Shown here in pieces: positions 62,303 through 64,000 of a DNA stretch of 64,000 nt (within the stretch, counting starts at the first letter, position 1; each line of letters starts with the position of its first letter). The stretch covers positions 124,001 to 188,000 of the forward strand of contig NZ_BBIT01000005.1 of NCBI RefSeq assembly GCF_000730625.1, read 5' to 3'. A program made the position numbers and the translations under genes. The notes under the pieces were generated by a model. It was not told the DNA's origin, ran no database searches, and was given only the letters and a program-made list of their open reading frames with translations. This stretch comes from Pseudomonas oryzihabitans NBRC 102199 (GTDB lineage: Bacteria > Pseudomonadota > Gammaproteobacteria > Pseudomonadales > Pseudomonadaceae).

Positions 62303-63234
62303 AGCGCTCTGCTCGCCTGCGCCCTTTGCTGCTGGCCGGCACCCTTGCCAGCACGACCGCGGCTTTGGCGCTGGATACCCCGGCGATCGTGGCTTCGGTG
62401 GCCTCACCCGACTGCCTGCAGTACCGCGTTGTCGGCATCTGTTACTGGCTTTACTGCACCTTAAGCGGCTGTAGCGTCCGCACCTCGCTCAAGGTCAGGC
62501 ATTACGTTCCGGACGCCGTCGTTGCCAGCTATTCGAACACCGGTGAAAACCCGTGGCAGGCCCTGCGTGCACTGAGTCCGGCGACTGCCATGGCACGCTC
62601 AGGCGGCGCAGGAACCAGCGCCGAGGTGCATGAAAACAACCTTGCCCTATTCAAGAATGCGGATGTGATCGGTCATCCCGGCGCTGCCGCCCTGGGTCAG
62701 TTTGCCGGCCAGTTTGGCTACACCTGCGGTGGCGCCGGGACACCGTTCAAACCCTATTTGCTCAGCACGCTCGATACCCTGGCCTGGCGATATGGCATAC
62801 CCGAGCGCGCCTATCCTGAAGCGGTGTCACCCGGCCTACGGGAGATTGGCACCCGCGCGCAAGCCAACCTCTGGGGCACCGTCTATCCCCGGACCGGCTT
62901 TGTGCATCAAGCCGATGACTACAAGGGCGCTGCCGTCATCGCCCAGCGCGCAGGCGATATCGTCACACGCGAGGGACAGCCCCACGTCTACCAGCCGCTG
63001 CGGGCGCAGCCGCAACCGGGTTACTGGCCCGCCGGCCCGCTCAAAGAGGGCGATGCCCAAACCGGTAGGTGGCAGCCCTTGGCGCCTCGGCTTTCGTCCA
63101 CCTGCGTGGTGTTCCCGCATGACCAAGCAGGGCCACAGGCCATGCAGGGCGACTACGCCTGGGCGTTGTGGCGCCCCTATGCCTGCTGTGAGCGCCAGGG
63201 CCAGGTGCTGCTGGGCAGCCAGGACTTTCTGTAG
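62299..63234 (+). CDS. TIGR03756 family ICE protein (TraU-like)
   Basis: A 311-residue exported protein. Signal peptide to about ALA; then CLQYRVVGICYWLYCTLSGC, ALRALSPATAMARSGGAG and AWRYGIPERAYPEA. The many Cys residues (VVGICYWLYC, CGGAGTPF, YACCERQG) are typical of TraU-type proteins, which need disulfide formation in the periplasm. It matches PFL_4710/TIGR03756. TraU-like proteins are needed for DNA transfer and pairing. Confidence 0.9.
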   Translation: MKRSARLRPLLLAGTLASTTAALALDTPAIVASVASPDCLQYRVVGICYWLYCTLSGCSVRTSLKVRHYVPDAVVASYSNTGENPWQALRALSPATAMARSGGAGTSAEVHENNLALFKNADVIGHPGAAALGQFAGQFGYTCGGAGTPFKPYLLSTLDTLAWRYGIPERAYPEAVSPGLREIGTRAQANLWGTVYPRTGFVHQADDYKGAAVIAQRAGDIVTREGQPHVYQPLRAQPQPGYWPAGPLKEGDAQTGRWQPLAPRLSSTCVVFPHDQAGPQAMQGDYAWALWRPYACCERQGQVLLGSQDFL

Positions 63235-63254
63235 CGATCTCAGTAGGTATCTCC

Positions 63255-64000
63255 ATGACCCCTTCTCATCGAATGGGCCTTTGGCGGGCTCTGCACCTCG
63301 TCACAGGCATGCTGCTGCTCACCACCAGTAGCGCGCAATCACTTCGCCTGGATAACACAGGCATCAACCTCAGCGGACCAATCTTCAGTGACGAGGTGTT
63401 CTACAGCATCGGCGGCGGCCGGGCGGTGTCCATGAGCCCGGCGGGCAACATGGAGAGCCTGGGTGTGGGCGTTGGCTGGAACAGCAACCTGGTCTGTGGC
63501 GACATGAGCCTGTCGACCACGGTGCAAAATCAGCTCAATGGCGTCACCAACGGCTTTCATAGCCTGATGAACAACGTCATCCAGAACGCCACCAGCGCGG
63601 TGGCCTCACTGCCCGCGCTCATCATCCAGCGGGCAGATCCTGCCCTGTATAACCTCCTCACCAACGGCATCCTGCAGGCGCGCCTGGACTTCGATCGCTC
63701 CAAGGCCAGTTGCCGCGCCCTGGCCGGTCGCATGGCAGATCTTGCAGGCGGAAGCGCCGGATGGGATCAGCTGGCCGAAGGCATGGCGCTCAAGCAAACC
63801 CTTGCCAGTCGCGACGGAGTGTCCGCGGTCGAGCAGGCTGAAACCCGCGGGGGTCAGCAGGGCGTGCCCTGGGTGGCCGGCGCGCCAGCGGGAGGACGTG
63901 ATCAGCCCCCGATCCGCCTGATTAGCGATGTCACCCGGGCAGGCTACAACCTGCTCAACGGGCGAAATGCTCAGGAGACCACCGACCTGGACCCCGCGCA
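63255..64000 (+). CDS. TIGR03755 family ICE protein, N-terminal part (cut by window edge)
   Basis: ATG 63255 opens a frame that is still open at base 64000 (248 residues seen). Signal peptide to about SSAQS, then LDNTGINLSGPIFSDEVFYS and IGGGRAVSMSPAGNMESLGV, and NLVCGDMSLSTTVQNQLNG. It matches the PFL_4711/TIGR03755 family, which follows TIGR03756 in this class and resembles TraH/TraN-type periplasmic proteins. The rest is outside the window. Confidence 0.85.
   Translation, partial: MTPSHRMGLWRALHLVTGMLLLTTSSAQSLRLDNTGINLSGPIFSDEVFYSIGGGRAVSMSPAGNMESLGVGVGWNSNLVCGDMSLSTTVQNQLNGVTNGFHSLMNNVIQNATSAVASLPALIIQRADPALYNLLTNGILQARLDFDRSKASCRALAGRMADLAGGSAGWDQLAEGMALKQTLASRDGVSAVEQAETRGGQQGVPWVAGAPAGGRDQPPIRLISDVTRAGYNLLNGRNAQETTDLDPA

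Overview
The window looks like the chromosome of a high-GC gammaproteobacterium, most likely a Pseudomonas. The reasons are an A-band-like gmd-rmd-wzm-wzt set, a gtrAB glucosylation cassette, a small protein resembling the Pseudomonas DUF3509 family, and a conjugative island of the PFGI-1/ICEclc class. No rRNA, tRNA, IS element, CRISPR array or integrase was recognised.

Bases 1-31752 are a cell-surface locus. The left part holds glycosyltransferases, an MBOAT/SGNH O-acetylation pair, gtrA-gtrB with a large membrane protein beside them, a 1094-residue glycosyltransferase with three GT-B-like modules and a methyltransferase. The right part holds the minus-strand operon gmd-rmd-wzm-wzt-methyltransferase, which should make GDP-D-rhamnose and export a polysaccharide through an ABC transporter whose ATPase has a C-terminal sugar-recognition domain. 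Between and beside these lie five exported-protein genes that carry DUF4214 modules: a GH5 glycosidase, two RTX-like proteins, a trypsin-like protease with an EF-hand-like loop, and a DUF3616/Ig-like/lamin-tail protein. Both methyltransferases also begin with a DUF4214-like segment.

Bases from about 31900 to the right end are a mosaic integrative and conjugative element (ICE). Its plasmid-like genes are parB, DUF2857 and STY4528-type replication genes, followed by four copies of a 17-bp palindrome. The transfer genes run pilL, TIGR03759, a lytic transglycosylase, TIGR03765, traD and TIGR03747. After an insertion come RAQPRD, TIGR03758, TIGR03745, TIGR03750, TIGR03746, TIGR03749, TIGR03752, TIGR03751, the VirB4-like ATPase, and then, after a RES/Xre toxin-antitoxin pair, TIGR03757, TIGR03756 and the start of TIGR03755. 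Cargo includes an Rrf2 regulator with a thioredoxin-reductase-like flavoprotein and an orphan Phd-type antitoxin.

Two parts stand out. First, bases 32728-39679 hold a regulator and a divergent five-gene operon: 5-aminolevulinate synthase-like enzyme, GNAT acetyltransferase, Gfo/Idh/MocA oxidoreductase, asparagine synthetase-like amidotransferase and MFS exporter. The synthase has Ser where glycine-specific enzymes have Thr. The set fits biosynthesis of an alaremycin/primocarcin-type analogue of 5-aminolevulinate. Second, the segment 31.9-52.5 kb is flanked by two inverted copies of the same transcription unit. Each has a sigma70-like promoter, a leader of about 320 nt with covarying and mutually exclusive helices, a conserved 28-30 codon leader peptide overlapping the next start codon, and an 85-89 residue protein of unknown function. 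This looks like an undescribed riboregulator of the element.
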